DNA from: Lachnospiraceae bacterium
GTDB lineage: Bacteria; Bacillota; Clostridia; Lachnospirales; Lachnospiraceae
DNA: 64,000 nt
NCBI GenBank assembly: GCA_024691425.1
Contig: JAILNQ010000019.1
Span: 1-64,000, forward strand
Direction of reading: 5' to 3'
The notes beneath the pieces were generated by a model. It saw only the letters and a program-made list of their open reading frames with translations. It was not told where the DNA came from and did not search any database. The translations under genes and the position numbers were made by a program. Below are positions 1 to 8,640 of the stretch, one piece after another. The first letter of the stretch is position 1. Every line of letters begins with the position of its first letter.

Positions 1-1
1 A

Positions 2-118
2 TTCGGTTTGACAGTGCCAGTTCTTTCATATCCTTTCATTCCGTTAATCGGCTTTTACTATGATAACATAAGAAAAGCCGTATTTACATACGTCTTTTCC
101 AAAGGAATATTCCGATAA
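2..118 (+). CDS. 3' end of an unidentified, probably membrane protein (partial)
   Basis: An open frame enters from the left edge and ends at TAA (116-118), giving 38 residues that begin FGLTVPVLSYPF and end VFSKGIFR. The first half is hydrophobic and the tail is basic, as at the C-terminus of a multi-pass membrane protein. It would be convergent with the secreted-protein gene that ends 12 bases further on, a normal tail-to-tail layout. The family cannot be recognised from so short a piece, and a chance open frame of this length is possible. An 8-bp inverted repeat (49-56 with 73-80) lies inside it. Confidence 0.35.
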   Translation, partial: FGLTVPVLSYPFIPLIGFYYDNIRKAVFTYVFSKGIFR

Positions 119-129
119 AAGATATATCA

Positions 130-972
130 TCAGTCATCTACGTAGATAGCATAGAATGTATGATCGCAGTGAACTCCTTCACCGTCATATCTTCCGCCGT
201 CGCCCTTCTCATAGTGATCGAACTTCTTGTTCTTGTGATGAGGAGGATCAACCCATGCACCTTCGCCGTCACGTACATAAACTACATCGATAGTGTCGCC
301 TGTAAGGTCATCGACGAATTTAAGCCTGTGGTTGATGTAATAGCATGCAGCGATAGCACGGTCTTCAGTAACGCATGTCCAGTCTCCGTCCCATCCTGCG
401 AACTCATAACCTGCAAGGCAGGGATCTGCGGGGGTAGGAAGTGAACCGCCGTAAGGAACTATATCAGTCTTCCAGAGTTCGCCGTTCCATGCATTGTACC
501 AGTGAACTGCACAGGTCTTTCCGGGAACTCCCTTAGGAAGATTAAGTGTTGACCACCATGCGGGCCATTGTGCTGACTTGTTCGTGCTGACTTTCTTGGT
601 ATATATATTGCACGTTGCTACAGGAGGCGTATAGCATGCAACAGGTGCACATACTGCCGGTGCACACGGCAGAGGAACTGCGGCACATACAGGAGCTGCA
701 TCAAGCTTTGCGTAAGCGCCGAGGATTACTCTGTCTTCAGTTACATTTGCGGCATTGCCAACCCATGAAAGGAACAGATATCCCGGAACAGCCGTATCCG
801 TAGGAACAGCTGCATTCTTTCCGTGAGCGACAGGAACTGTAACAATCTTCGTACCGTAAATATACGTTACGTTGTGCATAGTCTTCGCGGATACATCAGT
901 TGTACTGTAAGCTGTAAACAGTACAACTGCCGCTGCCGCGCAGATCAAAAGCTTTTTAATAAATCCCTTCAT
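130..972 (-). CDS. Secreted protein with InlB-type repeats and a Cys/Pro-rich linker
   Basis: A 280-residue exported protein. Residues 1-29 form a signal peptide (basic KK, hydrophobic core, likely cleavage after DVSA). Three modules follow at about 33-88, 154-213 and 216-280; the first two share PGY/AGYEF-x-GW and the repeated VTEDR motif typical of Listeria-Bacteroides (InlB B-type, Flg_new) repeats. Between modules 1 and 2 (about 93-121) lies a proline-rich stretch with five cysteines in CAP/CAxVP patterns. Ten cysteines remain after signal cleavage, unusual for an exported protein of this group. There is no LPXTG motif, lipobox or C-terminal membrane helix, so it is probably released or loosely bound. 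RBS AAAGGGG precedes the ATG. Its ligand or role is unknown. Confidence 0.8.
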   Translation of the reverse strand: MKGFIKKLLICAAAAVVLFTAYSTTDVSAKTMHNVTYIYGTKIVTVPVAHGKNAAVPTDTAVPGYLFLSWVGNAANVTEDRVILGAYAKLDAAPVCAAVPLPCAPAVCAPVACYTPPVATCNIYTKKVSTNKSAQWPAWWSTLNLPKGVPGKTCAVHWYNAWNGELWKTDIVPYGGSLPTPADPCLAGYEFAGWDGDWTCVTEDRAIAACYYINHRLKFVDDLTGDTIDVVYVRDGEGAWVDPPHHKNKKFDHYEKGDGGRYDGEGVHCDHTFYAIYVDD

Positions 973-1021
973 AATATACCCCTTTCGTTATCAGGAAATA
1001 TTCCGATTTTTTGCATAAATG

Positions 1022-1050
1022 ATTATATTAGTTTACATAAAAAATATCAA
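1022..1050 (-). promoter_or_regulatory. Promoter of the secreted repeat protein
   Basis: On the minus strand, TTGATA (1045-1050) and TATAAT (1022-1027) are separated by 17 bases, a near-consensus vegetative promoter. It lies in the AT-rich gap after the his operon, so the secreted protein has its own transcript. No convincing intrinsic terminator for the his operon was seen in the same gap. Confidence 0.75.
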
Positions 1051-1080
1051 GTACTTTTTGAAAAATTTTTTTCAGTATTT

Positions 1081-2346
1081 TCAACGCCTTGCAAGTTCTT
1101 CCATGACATCGGCCCATGTTATGCCCTTTAAAGCCATAAGTACCATAAGATGATAAAGAAGATCGGCAATCTCGTATTTTATCTCTTCAGGCTCCGGATT
1201 TTTAGCCGCGATAACCGTTTCAGCCGCCTCTTCTCCTACTTTCTTGAGAATTTTGTCGAGTCCCTTATCAAAAAGATAATTAGTGTACGATCCTTCCTTC
1301 GGATTTTCTTTTCTGTCGAGAATAATTGACATAACATCCTCGAGAACTGTATATGGATCGGTAGAAACATCATCGGTTTTTAAGATCTCATTGAAGAAGC
1401 AGGAATACTCTCCCGTATGACAGGCATTACCGATCTGTATGACTTTAGCGAGGATCGTATCCTTGTCGCAGTCACAGTATAATGACTTGACATACTGATA
1501 GTGGCCGCTCGTCTCTCCCTTCTTCCAGAGGCACTTCCTCGACCGCGAATAATATGTCATTATTCCCTCTCGGACTGTCTTCTCATATGCTTCTTTGTTC
1601 ATGTAAGCGACCATAAGAACCGCTCCGGTGGCGTGGTCCTGGCATACGACCGGAACAAGTCCTGCACAATCTGTCTTAAGCTCTTCCCACGGTACAGCTG
1701 CAGTTTCAGCAGATGTTTCTATTCCCGCGGCAGATAATTCATCCCTGAATGAGTACATATCAGATGCATGCTCGTTCACTATATCGCCGGAAATGCCGAG
1801 AACGCAGTTTTTCGACAGGATCTCTGCTGCAGAGCACTCTTTATTTATAACCGGAATGACTCCTATCTCGTCAAATTTTTCAACAAAAAGCTTTCCGAGA
1901 AGAAGCGCTCCATCCGTGTTTTCCCTAATGACTTTCAGATTATCGAGTATCTGCTCGAGACTGTCGGCGCATACGAGTATCTTGCTCTTCGAGAAACGTT
2001 TCCCCGCCTCTTCGATAAGATCGATATTCGACTGCTTTGCCATGTTGAGAGCGACTTTCCTGCATCCTGCATAAAGCAGCTTCTTCACGTCCTCGAGACG
2101 CTTTACGTTACCTGCTCCGTAAACAGGCGTATTGATCGCTTTCGTGATCTTTCTTACCGTAAGCAGAGAAAGCTCATGCTCCTCATCACTGTCGGAAAGG
2201 TCAAAGAGAAGTATTGCATCGGCTCCGTTGACCGACAGGAACGAGCAGTATCCCGCCGGGTCATCCGACAGCACTGTATTATCGCCAAAGCCCTTAACGA
2301 GCCTGTCATATTTAAGATATACGCACGGTATTAAGAGTTTTTTCAT
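1081..2346 (-). CDS. hisIE: HisIE with an N-terminal degenerate HisF-like domain
   Basis: A 421-residue fusion. Residues 1 to about 215 resemble the HisF/HisA barrel (start MKKLLIPC, then LVKG and [10 protein letters not shown]), but the catalytic Asp after IPCV is Tyr10, so cyclase activity is unlikely. Residues about 217-322 are the phosphoribosyl-AMP cyclohydrolase HisI (WKKGETSG at 274-281, metal-binding cysteines in CDCD and NACHTGEY). Residues about 333-421 are the phosphoribosyl-ATP pyrophosphatase HisE ([17 protein letters not shown]). The protein therefore catalyses the second and third steps of histidine synthesis in the cytoplasm. Its start overlaps the stop of hisB, so translation is coupled. 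It is the last gene of the his operon here; no hisA, intact hisF, hisH or hisC is in the window. Confidence 0.92.
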   Translation of the reverse strand: MKKLLIPCVYLKYDRLVKGFGDNTVLSDDPAGYCSFLSVNGADAILLFDLSDSDEEHELSLLTVRKITKAINTPVYGAGNVKRLEDVKKLLYAGCRKVALNMAKQSNIDLIEEAGKRFSKSKILVCADSLEQILDNLKVIRENTDGALLLGKLFVEKFDEIGVIPVINKECSAAEILSKNCVLGISGDIVNEHASDMYSFRDELSAAGIETSAETAAVPWEELKTDCAGLVPVVCQDHATGAVLMVAYMNKEAYEKTVREGIMTYYSRSRKCLWKKGETSGHYQYVKSLYCDCDKDTILAKVIQIGNACHTGEYSCFFNEILKTDDVSTDPYTVLEDVMSIILDRKENPKEGSYTNYLFDKGLDKILKKVGEEAAETVIAAKNPEPEEIKYEIADLLYHLMVLMALKGITWADVMEELARR

Positions 2347-2948
2347 CAGAGCGTTCCTTTCGTTGAAAGCACATCCGTTATCCTCGGATCATATGAAGTT
2401 GCGGCATCCAATGACCTCGCGAAGCTTTTGAACATCGCCTCGCATATATGATGCGAGTTCCTTCCGGAAATAACCTTTACGTGGATGTTCATCCCTGCGC
2501 TGTAAGCCAAAGCGTGGAAGAATTCCTCAACAAGCTCCGTATCAAGATATCCGATCCTCTCTGTCGGAAAATCGGCTTCAAACGAAAGGTAAGGCCTTCC
2601 GCACAGGTCTACGGCGGTAAGAACAAGAGCATCATCCATCGGCAGGATCATGCTTCCGTACCTTCTGATCCCGATCTTATCGCCGACGGCTTCCTTTATC
2701 GCCTCACCTAACACTATCCCGCAGTCCTCGACCGTGTGATGTCCGTCAACGAGAAGATCCCCTTCGCATGACAGATTAAGGTTGAAAAGTCCGTGCTTTG
2801 CGAAGCTTTCGAGCATATGATCGAAAAAGCCAATGCCGGAATCGATCTTAGCCTCGCCGGTTCCGTCAAGATCAAGCGCAACTTCTATCGAGGTCTCCTT
2901 TGTTTCCCTTTTCTTAGTGCATTCTCTTGATGCAGTCTTTTTTGCCAT
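2346..2948 (-). CDS. hisB: Imidazoleglycerol-phosphate dehydratase
   Basis: A 200-residue monofunctional HisB that dehydrates imidazole-glycerol phosphate to imidazole-acetol phosphate. The two manganese-binding motifs are present: HHTVEDCG near residue 70 and [11 protein letters not shown] near residue 170. There is no N-terminal histidinol-phosphatase domain, as usual in Firmicutes. It sits one base after the hisD stop and overlaps the next gene by one base (TGATG), indicating a tightly coupled operon. Confidence 0.95.
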   Translation of the reverse strand: MAKKTASRECTKKRETKETSIEVALDLDGTGEAKIDSGIGFFDHMLESFAKHGLFNLNLSCEGDLLVDGHHTVEDCGIVLGEAIKEAVGDKIGIRRYGSMILPMDDALVLTAVDLCGRPYLSFEADFPTERIGYLDTELVEEFFHALAYSAGMNIHVKVISGRNSHHICEAMFKSFARSLDAATSYDPRITDVLSTKGTL

Positions 2949-2949
2949 A

Positions 2950-4251
2950 TCACAACACTCCTTTTTGGAATCTTATACCTATAGAATTCGCATGCGCCGT
3001 AAGTCCTTCAGCTTCGGCGAATCTCATTATATCATCACATGCAGCCTCAAGCGCCTGCTTCGAATAGCTTATGATGCTGGTCCTTTTTATGAACGAATCA
3101 ACTCCGAGCGGCGAGAAGAATCTTGCCGTCCCGTTAGTAGGAAGAACGTGATCAGGGCCCGCATAATAATCCCCGAGAGGCTCTGATGAATAAGGTCCTA
3201 AGAAAATCGCGCCGGCATTGTTGAGCTTCGCCATTACAGCGTACGCATCCTCAGTAATTATCTCAACGTGCTCGGATGCTATGGCATTCGCTGCAAAGAT
3301 GGCCGAATCCATATCCTCAGCTATAAGTATGTACCCGTAGTTATCGAGCGATTTTCTGATGATCTCCTCCCTTGAAAGCTTAGATGCGAACTCATCAACG
3401 TATCTGCCGACCTCTTCAGCAAGCTCCGGCGAATCAGTAACTAAAATCGCGCTCGCAAGCTCATCATGCTCTGCCTGCGAAAGAAGGTCGGCCGCAACGA
3501 ATCTAGGGTTCGCGGTCTTGTCGGCTATGACGAGTATTTCGCTCGGACCGGCGATAGAATCGATGCTGACGAATCCGAAAACGGCTTTCTTTGCAAGAGC
3601 GACGAATATGTTGCCGGGCCCTACAATCTTATCAACCTTAGGTACCGATTCCGTGGAAAATGCCATAGCGGCTATTGCCTGCGCGCCTCCGACCTTGTAT
3701 ATCTCATTCACCCCGCACAGCTTTGCCGCAACAAGCGTTGCAGGTGCGACTTTTCCGTCGGCTCCTGCAGGAGTTGTCATTATTATCCTCTTAACGCCTG
3801 CAACCAATGCGGGTATGATGCACATAAGCGTTGAAGACGGATAAGCGGCCTTTCCTCCGGGCACATACACGCCGACAGTTTCTATCGGTGTTATCTTCTG
3901 TCCGAGCATGGTCCCGTCTTCCTTAAGGTCCATCCAGCTGTTCATAAGCTGCTTTTCATGATAGCTTCTTATGTTCGCCGCGGATCTTGTCATAGTTTCG
4001 ATAAGATCCTTATCAAAAGTAGCATAAGCCTCCTCGATCTCAGCTTCAGTAACCCTGATAGATCCTGCATCTATATCGTTCTTATCGAATTTTCTCGAAT
4101 ACTCAAAAAGCGCTCTGTCACCGTTTTCGCGGACATTCTCTATTATGTCTGAAACAGTCTTCTCATATTCACTGTACTGTCCCGGATTGCGTTTCAAAAG
4201 TTCAGACAGTATATCCTTTACGGATTCTTCCGAAAGTCTTACAGTTCTCAT
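2950..4251 (-). CDS. hisD: Histidinol dehydrogenase
   Basis: 433 residues, the normal family length. It oxidises L-histidinol to L-histidine in two NAD-dependent steps using zinc. The NAD-site signature [10 protein letters not shown], the GPGN motif and the catalytic Glu-His of SEHVEI are all present, as is the QAEHDE motif. The ATG overlaps the stop of the hisZ-hisG fusion by four bases (ATGA). It is the second gene of the his operon. Confidence 0.96.
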   Translation of the reverse strand: MRTVRLSEESVKDILSELLKRNPGQYSEYEKTVSDIIENVRENGDRALFEYSRKFDKNDIDAGSIRVTEAEIEEAYATFDKDLIETMTRSAANIRSYHEKQLMNSWMDLKEDGTMLGQKITPIETVGVYVPGGKAAYPSSTLMCIIPALVAGVKRIIMTTPAGADGKVAPATLVAAKLCGVNEIYKVGGAQAIAAMAFSTESVPKVDKIVGPGNIFVALAKKAVFGFVSIDSIAGPSEILVIADKTANPRFVAADLLSQAEHDELASAILVTDSPELAEEVGRYVDEFASKLSREEIIRKSLDNYGYILIAEDMDSAIFAANAIASEHVEIITEDAYAVMAKLNNAGAIFLGPYSSEPLGDYYAGPDHVLPTNGTARFFSPLGVDSFIKRTSIISYSKQALEAACDDIMRFAEAEGLTAHANSIGIRFQKGVL

Positions 4252-5882
4252 AATTCCTCCTTGACCTTCTCGATGAGTTCAACGATCCTTTTAGAATGAA
4301 GCCTCATAGAGACAGGATTGACGACCATCCTGGCCGATATGTCTACGATCTCCTCTAAAATCACGAGCCCGTTCTCCCGGAGCGTTGAACCGGTCTCAAC
4401 TATATCCACTATAACGTCGGAAAGTCCGACTATCGGCGCAAGCTCGATGCTTCCGTTAAGCTTGATTATATCAACGCTCTGTCTTCTTGCCTCGTTGAAA
4501 TATGTCTTGGCGATCCTCGGGTACTTAGTTGCTATCTTTATCATGCCCTTCGTAGCCAGAAGTTTTCCTGCTTCTTGAGGTCCGCATACGCACATCCTGC
4601 ATTTTCCGAAACCGAGGTCTAGCACCTCGAGTATCTTCCTGTTTTCCTCGCTTATCGTATCGAATCCTACGACACCGATATCAGCGACGCCATGCTCAAC
4701 ATATGTCGGAACATCGGGACCCTTGGCAAGGAAGAACTTGAGCTTTAAGTCTTCATTGACGAAAATGAGCTTTCTCGTGGATTTATCTTTCATCTCCTCG
4801 CATGTTATCCCGGCTTTTTCGAGAAGCTCGAGCGTCTTATCGGCAAGACGTCCTTTAGTCAGTGCAAAAGTCAGATAGTCATTGCTGTCCTTCTTGGAAT
4901 TCTCCTGCTCTGAAAGAGCGATGAGAAGCTCATCGAGCGAAACACCGAATCCGATAGCAGGTGTATCCTTTCCGAATTCCTTTACGAGGTTATCATATCT
5001 GCCGCCCTTCATTATGGCATCTCCGGAGCCGAACGTATAAGCCCTGAAAAGAACTCCGGTATAGTAATCATATTTGTTAAGAAGCCCTAAGTCTATCGAA
5101 ACAAACTTATCTTTCCCTTCTTTTTCAAGAATACCTATAATGTTTATGAGTCTGTCGAGCGCCTCGGTGATTTTTTCATTATCAATCTTTTCTTTCAGGG
5201 CATAGAGCGAATCCTTTGAAGTATAGACATCGGATATGCTCACAATGAGCTCCGAATACTCGGCTTCTATCCCGAGCTCTGACAGAAGTTCTTTTGCTTT
5301 GTACATGTTCCTAGCGGAGATGAGGCGATGAAGCTTCTGTTCGTCTTCTGCGGATATTCCGAGTTTTTCACAGAGCCCTCTGAAGAAATTGCCGTTTCCT
5401 ATAGAAACCACGAATTTATCAAAGCCCGCGGATCTCATGCAGTCTATTACAAGGCTGATCATACCGGCATCAGCTTCGCAGCTGCCGTCATTGTAGAGCT
5501 CCGCACCGATCTGAGTACTCTCCTTCAACATTCCGTTCAGATCGTTACCGTTCACGAATGTGTTTCCGCAGTAACAGAGCTTAACAGGCGCCGTTTCCGT
5601 ATAGAAGAGCTTTGAGAAAGCCCTTGCTATAGCAGGTGTGAAGTCAGGACGCAGAACGAGCGTATTGCCCTCTTTGTCATAGAACTTATACAGTTCCCGC
5701 GACGGAGTAAGTCCGATGTTGTTCGCAAATACGTCAAAATATTCGAAAGACGGGGTCTGCATAAGCATGTACCCCTTATCCTTCATAACTCCTATGAGCC
5801 TGTTCCCTATCTCCAGTTTCTTTTCGAATTCCGATGGTGTGACATCTCTTACACCTTCGGGAGTATGCAGCAGATCCGCCAT
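4248..5882 (-). CDS. hisZG: ATP phosphoribosyltransferase: HisZ regulatory and HisG catalytic parts fused in one chain
   Basis: A single 544-residue frame. Residues 1 to about 325 match HisZ, the histidyl-tRNA-synthetase-like regulatory subunit (start [17 protein letters not shown] near 271, GGRYD near 293, [10 protein letters not shown] near 310). A short polar linker (about 325-335) leads into a short-form HisG (about 336-544: [31 protein letters not shown], and [17 protein letters not shown]). The enzyme commits PRPP and ATP to histidine synthesis. Short HisG normally needs a separate HisZ; here both are in cis with no stop or frameshift between them. It is the first gene of the operon, with RBS GGAGGG five bases before ATG and a consensus promoter 57 bases upstream. 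Confidence 0.93.
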   Translation of the reverse strand: MADLLHTPEGVRDVTPSEFEKKLEIGNRLIGVMKDKGYMLMQTPSFEYFDVFANNIGLTPSRELYKFYDKEGNTLVLRPDFTPAIARAFSKLFYTETAPVKLCYCGNTFVNGNDLNGMLKESTQIGAELYNDGSCEADAGMISLVIDCMRSAGFDKFVVSIGNGNFFRGLCEKLGISAEDEQKLHRLISARNMYKAKELLSELGIEAEYSELIVSISDVYTSKDSLYALKEKIDNEKITEALDRLINIIGILEKEGKDKFVSIDLGLLNKYDYYTGVLFRAYTFGSGDAIMKGGRYDNLVKEFGKDTPAIGFGVSLDELLIALSEQENSKKDSNDYLTFALTKGRLADKTLELLEKAGITCEEMKDKSTRKLIFVNEDLKLKFFLAKGPDVPTYVEHGVADIGVVGFDTISEENRKILEVLDLGFGKCRMCVCGPQEAGKLLATKGMIKIATKYPRIAKTYFNEARRQSVDIIKLNGSIELAPIVGLSDVIVDIVETGSTLRENGLVILEEIVDISARMVVNPVSMRLHSKRIVELIEKVKEEL

Positions 5883-5938
5883 ATTCCCTCCACTTTAATG
5901 CGTTAAATTGCTAATTCGTTACTATGCTACTAGACGAA

Positions 5939-5968
5939 ATTATAAAGGAGTGATCAACGTAATGTCAA
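5939..5968 (-). promoter_or_regulatory. his operon promoter
   Basis: Minus-strand TTGACA (5963-5968), an 18-base spacer and TATAAT (5939-5944) match the vegetative consensus exactly. The -35 box lies inside the last codons of recU. The leader is only about 50 bases, too short for a T-box or a His-codon attenuator, and none is visible; control may rest mainly on feedback of the HisZ-HisG enzyme. Confidence 0.85.
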
Positions 5969-6481
5969 ATCTTTTTTGATCCCGTCAAGATACGGAACGA
6001 ATATTCCGTCATGAGGTGTAAGATCAAATTCATCTTCTATTTCGTCGATACGGAAACTTTTACGGCCTCCTTGCGTCATCCTGTCCCAGAACTTCTTCAG
6101 GATTTCAAACCTCATGTAATGAAGCCTGTCAAGATGTGTATAATTGATCAGAATGAAGCTTATCCCGCCCTGCTTTTCGAAATCTTCCATGAACATAACC
6201 TGATGCTCATGGATGTTCGCGAGCGCAAAAGTGTCCGCCGAGCATTCCTTCGCATCAAAGCATACAGGGATCGACTGAACTGCGCCTATGTAGTCAACCG
6301 TGCTCTTCTGGTCAAAATACGCCAGAGTTATCTGTGTATGGTCCTCGTTCATCTTTATCGGAGTGATAGGCGTAGGTATCTTCTGAACAAGCGCTAGAGC
6401 GTGTTCCTTATATATTTCGTTTGTTCTGTTTATGAGTTCCTCGAACGTAGAGCCGCGGAGCCCTCTTGATGTCCATGCCAT
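5954..6481 (-). CDS. recU: Holliday junction resolvase RecU
   Basis: 175 residues, close to the RecU norm. RecU cuts four-way junctions in recombination and chromosome segregation in Gram-positive bacteria. The N-terminal RG-x4-FE-x2-I-x3-N-x2-Y pattern and the nuclease core (VDYIG, then FDAKE with acidic and Lys metal-site residues) are visible. The start is set by RBS AAGGTGATG before ATG at 6481, which places the first 52 bases inside the 3' end of the upstream pseudouridine synthase gene. RuvAB, its usual partner, is encoded elsewhere in this window. Confidence 0.92.
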   Translation of the reverse strand: MAWTSRGLRGSTFEELINRTNEIYKEHALALVQKIPTPITPIKMNEDHTQITLAYFDQKSTVDYIGAVQSIPVCFDAKECSADTFALANIHEHQVMFMEDFEKQGGISFILINYTHLDRLHYMRFEILKKFWDRMTQGGRKSFRIDEIEDEFDLTPHDGIFVPYLDGIKKDLTLR

Positions 6482-7416
6482 TGCATCACCTTTTTGAAAT
6501 CATCGGGAATGTCAGTTTCGCATTCTGCTCCTGCAAGTCCCTTTATCCCGAAATCCTCCGGAAAAGAAAGCCTGTTGCAGACAAGAAGCTGCGAGCTTAT
6601 TCCGAATTCCCTCTTGTATATGTCGTTTACCTTCCTGTCGCCGTACTTATAGTCCCCGATGACAGGATGCCCTACCGAAGCAAGATGCGCGCGTATCTGA
6701 TGAGTCTTGCCGGTTATGAGGTGAACACATAGCCGTGACAGATTTTTGTTCGTCTCAACCGGCATGAAATCGGTTTCTATATATGAGCCTTCATCCTCGG
6801 CTTTTCCGACAGATACAGTATTGTTAGCGCTGTTCTTCGAAAGAGTTCCCGAAAGATGCATTTGATCACTTACAGTTCCTGCAACAACACATTCATAGAA
6901 TTTTCCTATCGTTCTTGCCCTGAGAGCTTCAGCCGTGATCTTGGCGCCCCTGTAAGTTTTTGCGAAAATCACGAGTCCCGCAGTATTGCGGTCGAGCCTG
7001 TTGCATATCGACGGCGTAAAAGCATCAGAAGCTTCAGATGATTTAACGTATGACCTGCATATTTCATTCAAGGATATGCTGCCACCCTCTGACTTCTGGG
7101 AAAGCATGCCCGCCGGCTTATTTACGATCAGTACATCATCATCTTCATACAAAATGGGCGGAAGAAGGTGCGATAAATCTTCTGCAGACTCTTCGCCGGA
7201 TGAAAATTTCGAAAACGTCTCATCCGAAAGATAAAAAACTACAGTATCACCCGCAGACAGCAGCTCACCTCCGCCGGCCTTCTTTCCGTTAAGAACGATG
7301 TTCTTCTTCCGGAGCATCTTATATGCGAATGACGAAGGCGCCTTCTTCAGTATGTTCATAACATACTTATCGAGCCTTCTGCCCGCATCATTTTCGGATA
7401 CAGTATATTCCTTCAT
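6430..7416 (-). CDS. RluA-family pseudouridine synthase
   Basis: 328 residues. An N-terminal S4-type RNA-binding region (about 1-75: GRRLDKYV) is followed by the RluA catalytic domain with the active-site Asp in NRLDRNTAGLV near residue 145, and the KTHQIRAHL motif near 240. It isomerises uridines in rRNA or tRNA; which site is unclear (RluC/RluD-like). It overlaps the previous membrane-protein gene by four bases (ATGA) and recU by 52 bases, so it belongs to the dense run 10020-5954. Confidence 0.9.
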   Translation of the reverse strand: MKEYTVSENDAGRRLDKYVMNILKKAPSSFAYKMLRKKNIVLNGKKAGGGELLSAGDTVVFYLSDETFSKFSSGEESAEDLSHLLPPILYEDDDVLIVNKPAGMLSQKSEGGSISLNEICRSYVKSSEASDAFTPSICNRLDRNTAGLVIFAKTYRGAKITAEALRARTIGKFYECVVAGTVSDQMHLSGTLSKNSANNTVSVGKAEDEGSYIETDFMPVETNKNLSRLCVHLITGKTHQIRAHLASVGHPVIGDYKYGDRKVNDIYKREFGISSQLLVCNRLSFPEDFGIKGLAGAECETDIPDDFKKVMQWHGHQEGSAALRSRNS

Positions 7417-7985
7417 AGTGATACCGCTTTTATCGTTGAAAGTATCAGTTCAGAGGACGAACCCTGATCAGATAACTTTTCGCGAAGTTCTGCCGCACGG
7501 GCTGCAAACCCTTCCTCGTCGGTAAATATCTTTACTGATGCCTTATGCCCTGCCGTCTTAAGAACATACTCGATATGTTCTCTGACCTGATCGATATCCT
7601 TTTTGTCTATATCACCGTATGCAATGACGGTAGCGGCCATGCAGCTTATGACCTGAAGATAAAATGTTCTTGAGCTTGTCGTTAATATATTCTCGAAAAC
7701 AGTCGGTATGCCTTCAGTATAGCGAACAAAGCGTTCATGCACATCATCAGGAAGAGATGAGAACCTCATCAGCATTATTACCCCGACCGCAGACTTGCAG
7801 GCAGGAAGAAGGGCAAGAACAGCAAGAACAGACCATAGGCTTTTCTTCGTACCGAGCGTAAAATAGCCTATGAAAAAAATCCCGAGCGCCATCGCAAACA
7901 GCACGACAGTCTTTACAATCTCGAAAATCCTCTGTTTCCTTATGTATCCCCAGGTTCCCTTCAGTTCCCTGTTAACATACTTCAT
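7413..7985 (-). CDS. Hypothetical two-helix membrane protein
   Basis: 190 residues; the family is not recognised. Two hydrophobic segments lie at about 26-45 and 50-73, followed by a mostly soluble region of about 110 residues with alternating hydrophobic strands and helices (KASVKIFTDEEGFAARAAELREKL). The gene overlaps the HAD phosphatase by 14 bases and the pseudouridine synthase by four bases, so it is co-translated with them. The tight overlaps and intact frame support a real gene. Confidence 0.72.
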   Translation of the reverse strand: MKYVNRELKGTWGYIRKQRIFEIVKTVVLFAMALGIFFIGYFTLGTKKSLWSVLAVLALLPACKSAVGVIMLMRFSSLPDDVHERFVRYTEGIPTVFENILTTSSRTFYLQVISCMAATVIAYGDIDKKDIDQVREHIEYVLKTAGHKASVKIFTDEEGFAARAAELREKLSDQGSSSELILSTIKAVSL

Positions 7986-8640
7986 CTGCTATCTCCTTAT
8001 ATGACATGATGCTGTAGTCAGCCATTCCCCTCTTCATATCCCACTGATAGAGCGAATAGTCATCGTGAACAGCGACGGTCGCCATTCCTGCGTTCTTTCC
8101 CGCTATTATGCCATTGCACAGGTCTTCAAACACAATGCATTTATCGCAACTTACATTAAGCGCCTCAGCGCTCATAAGATATACATCGGGCGCAGGCTTT
8201 CCGGCCGTGCAGTCTTCACTTGTGATGATCGAATCAAAGAAATTGAAAATCCTGTTGTTCTTTAATGTCACATGACACAGAATCCTTGAATTGCTGGTCA
8301 CGATTCCGAGTTTATGACCTGTATTCTTCAGATACTCGAGAAACTGCACGACGCTCGCCTTCGGTTTGACGATATGGGCATAGTGCTCATATGCCATATC
8401 ATTCCATTCCTTCATCATCGTTTCAACGCTTATCCAGTTTATGTAGTTTTCCTGCGTATACTTTGCTGTCTCGTAAAAGCTGAGGCCCTCTATCTCCTGC
8501 TGATAAGTGTCAGGCATATCAAGCGCATATCTAGCAAAATAGTCCATATCTATCTGCCGCCATATCCACATGGAATCAATGACTGTGCCGTCAAGGTCAA
8601 AAAGAACAGCTTCTTTTTCCTGAAAAATTTCTTTCCACAT
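7972..8640 (-). CDS. HAD-superfamily hydrolase (phosphatase or phosphoglucomutase type)
   Basis: 222 residues of HAD subfamily IA. Motif I DLDGT with nucleophile Asp near residue 17, motif II Ser/Asn in IVTSNS near 118, and the motif III/IV region VFEDLCNGIIAGKNAGM near 172 are present, with a helical cap of the beta-phosphoglucomutase type between motifs I and II. The substrate is probably a small phosphorylated metabolite and cannot be named. It starts at the base next to the stop of the upstream methyltransferase. Confidence 0.85.
   Translation of the reverse strand: MWKEIFQEKEAVLFDLDGTVIDSMWIWRQIDMDYFARYALDMPDTYQQEIEGLSFYETAKYTQENYINWISVETMMKEWNDMAYEHYAHIVKPKASVVQFLEYLKNTGHKLGIVTSNSRILCHVTLKNNRIFNFFDSIITSEDCTAGKPAPDVYLMSAEALNVSCDKCIVFEDLCNGIIAGKNAGMATVAVHDDYSLYQWDMKRGMADYSIMSYKEIADEVC

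Noticed and set aside
49-80. 8-bp inverted repeat as a terminator for the genes at the left edge
   Set aside because: It has a 16-base loop, no U-tract, and lies inside the partial open frame before its stop.
5883-5953. Histidine attenuator or T-box ahead of the his operon
   Set aside because: The leader is about 50 bases with no run of His codons, no T-box sequence and no terminator hairpin.
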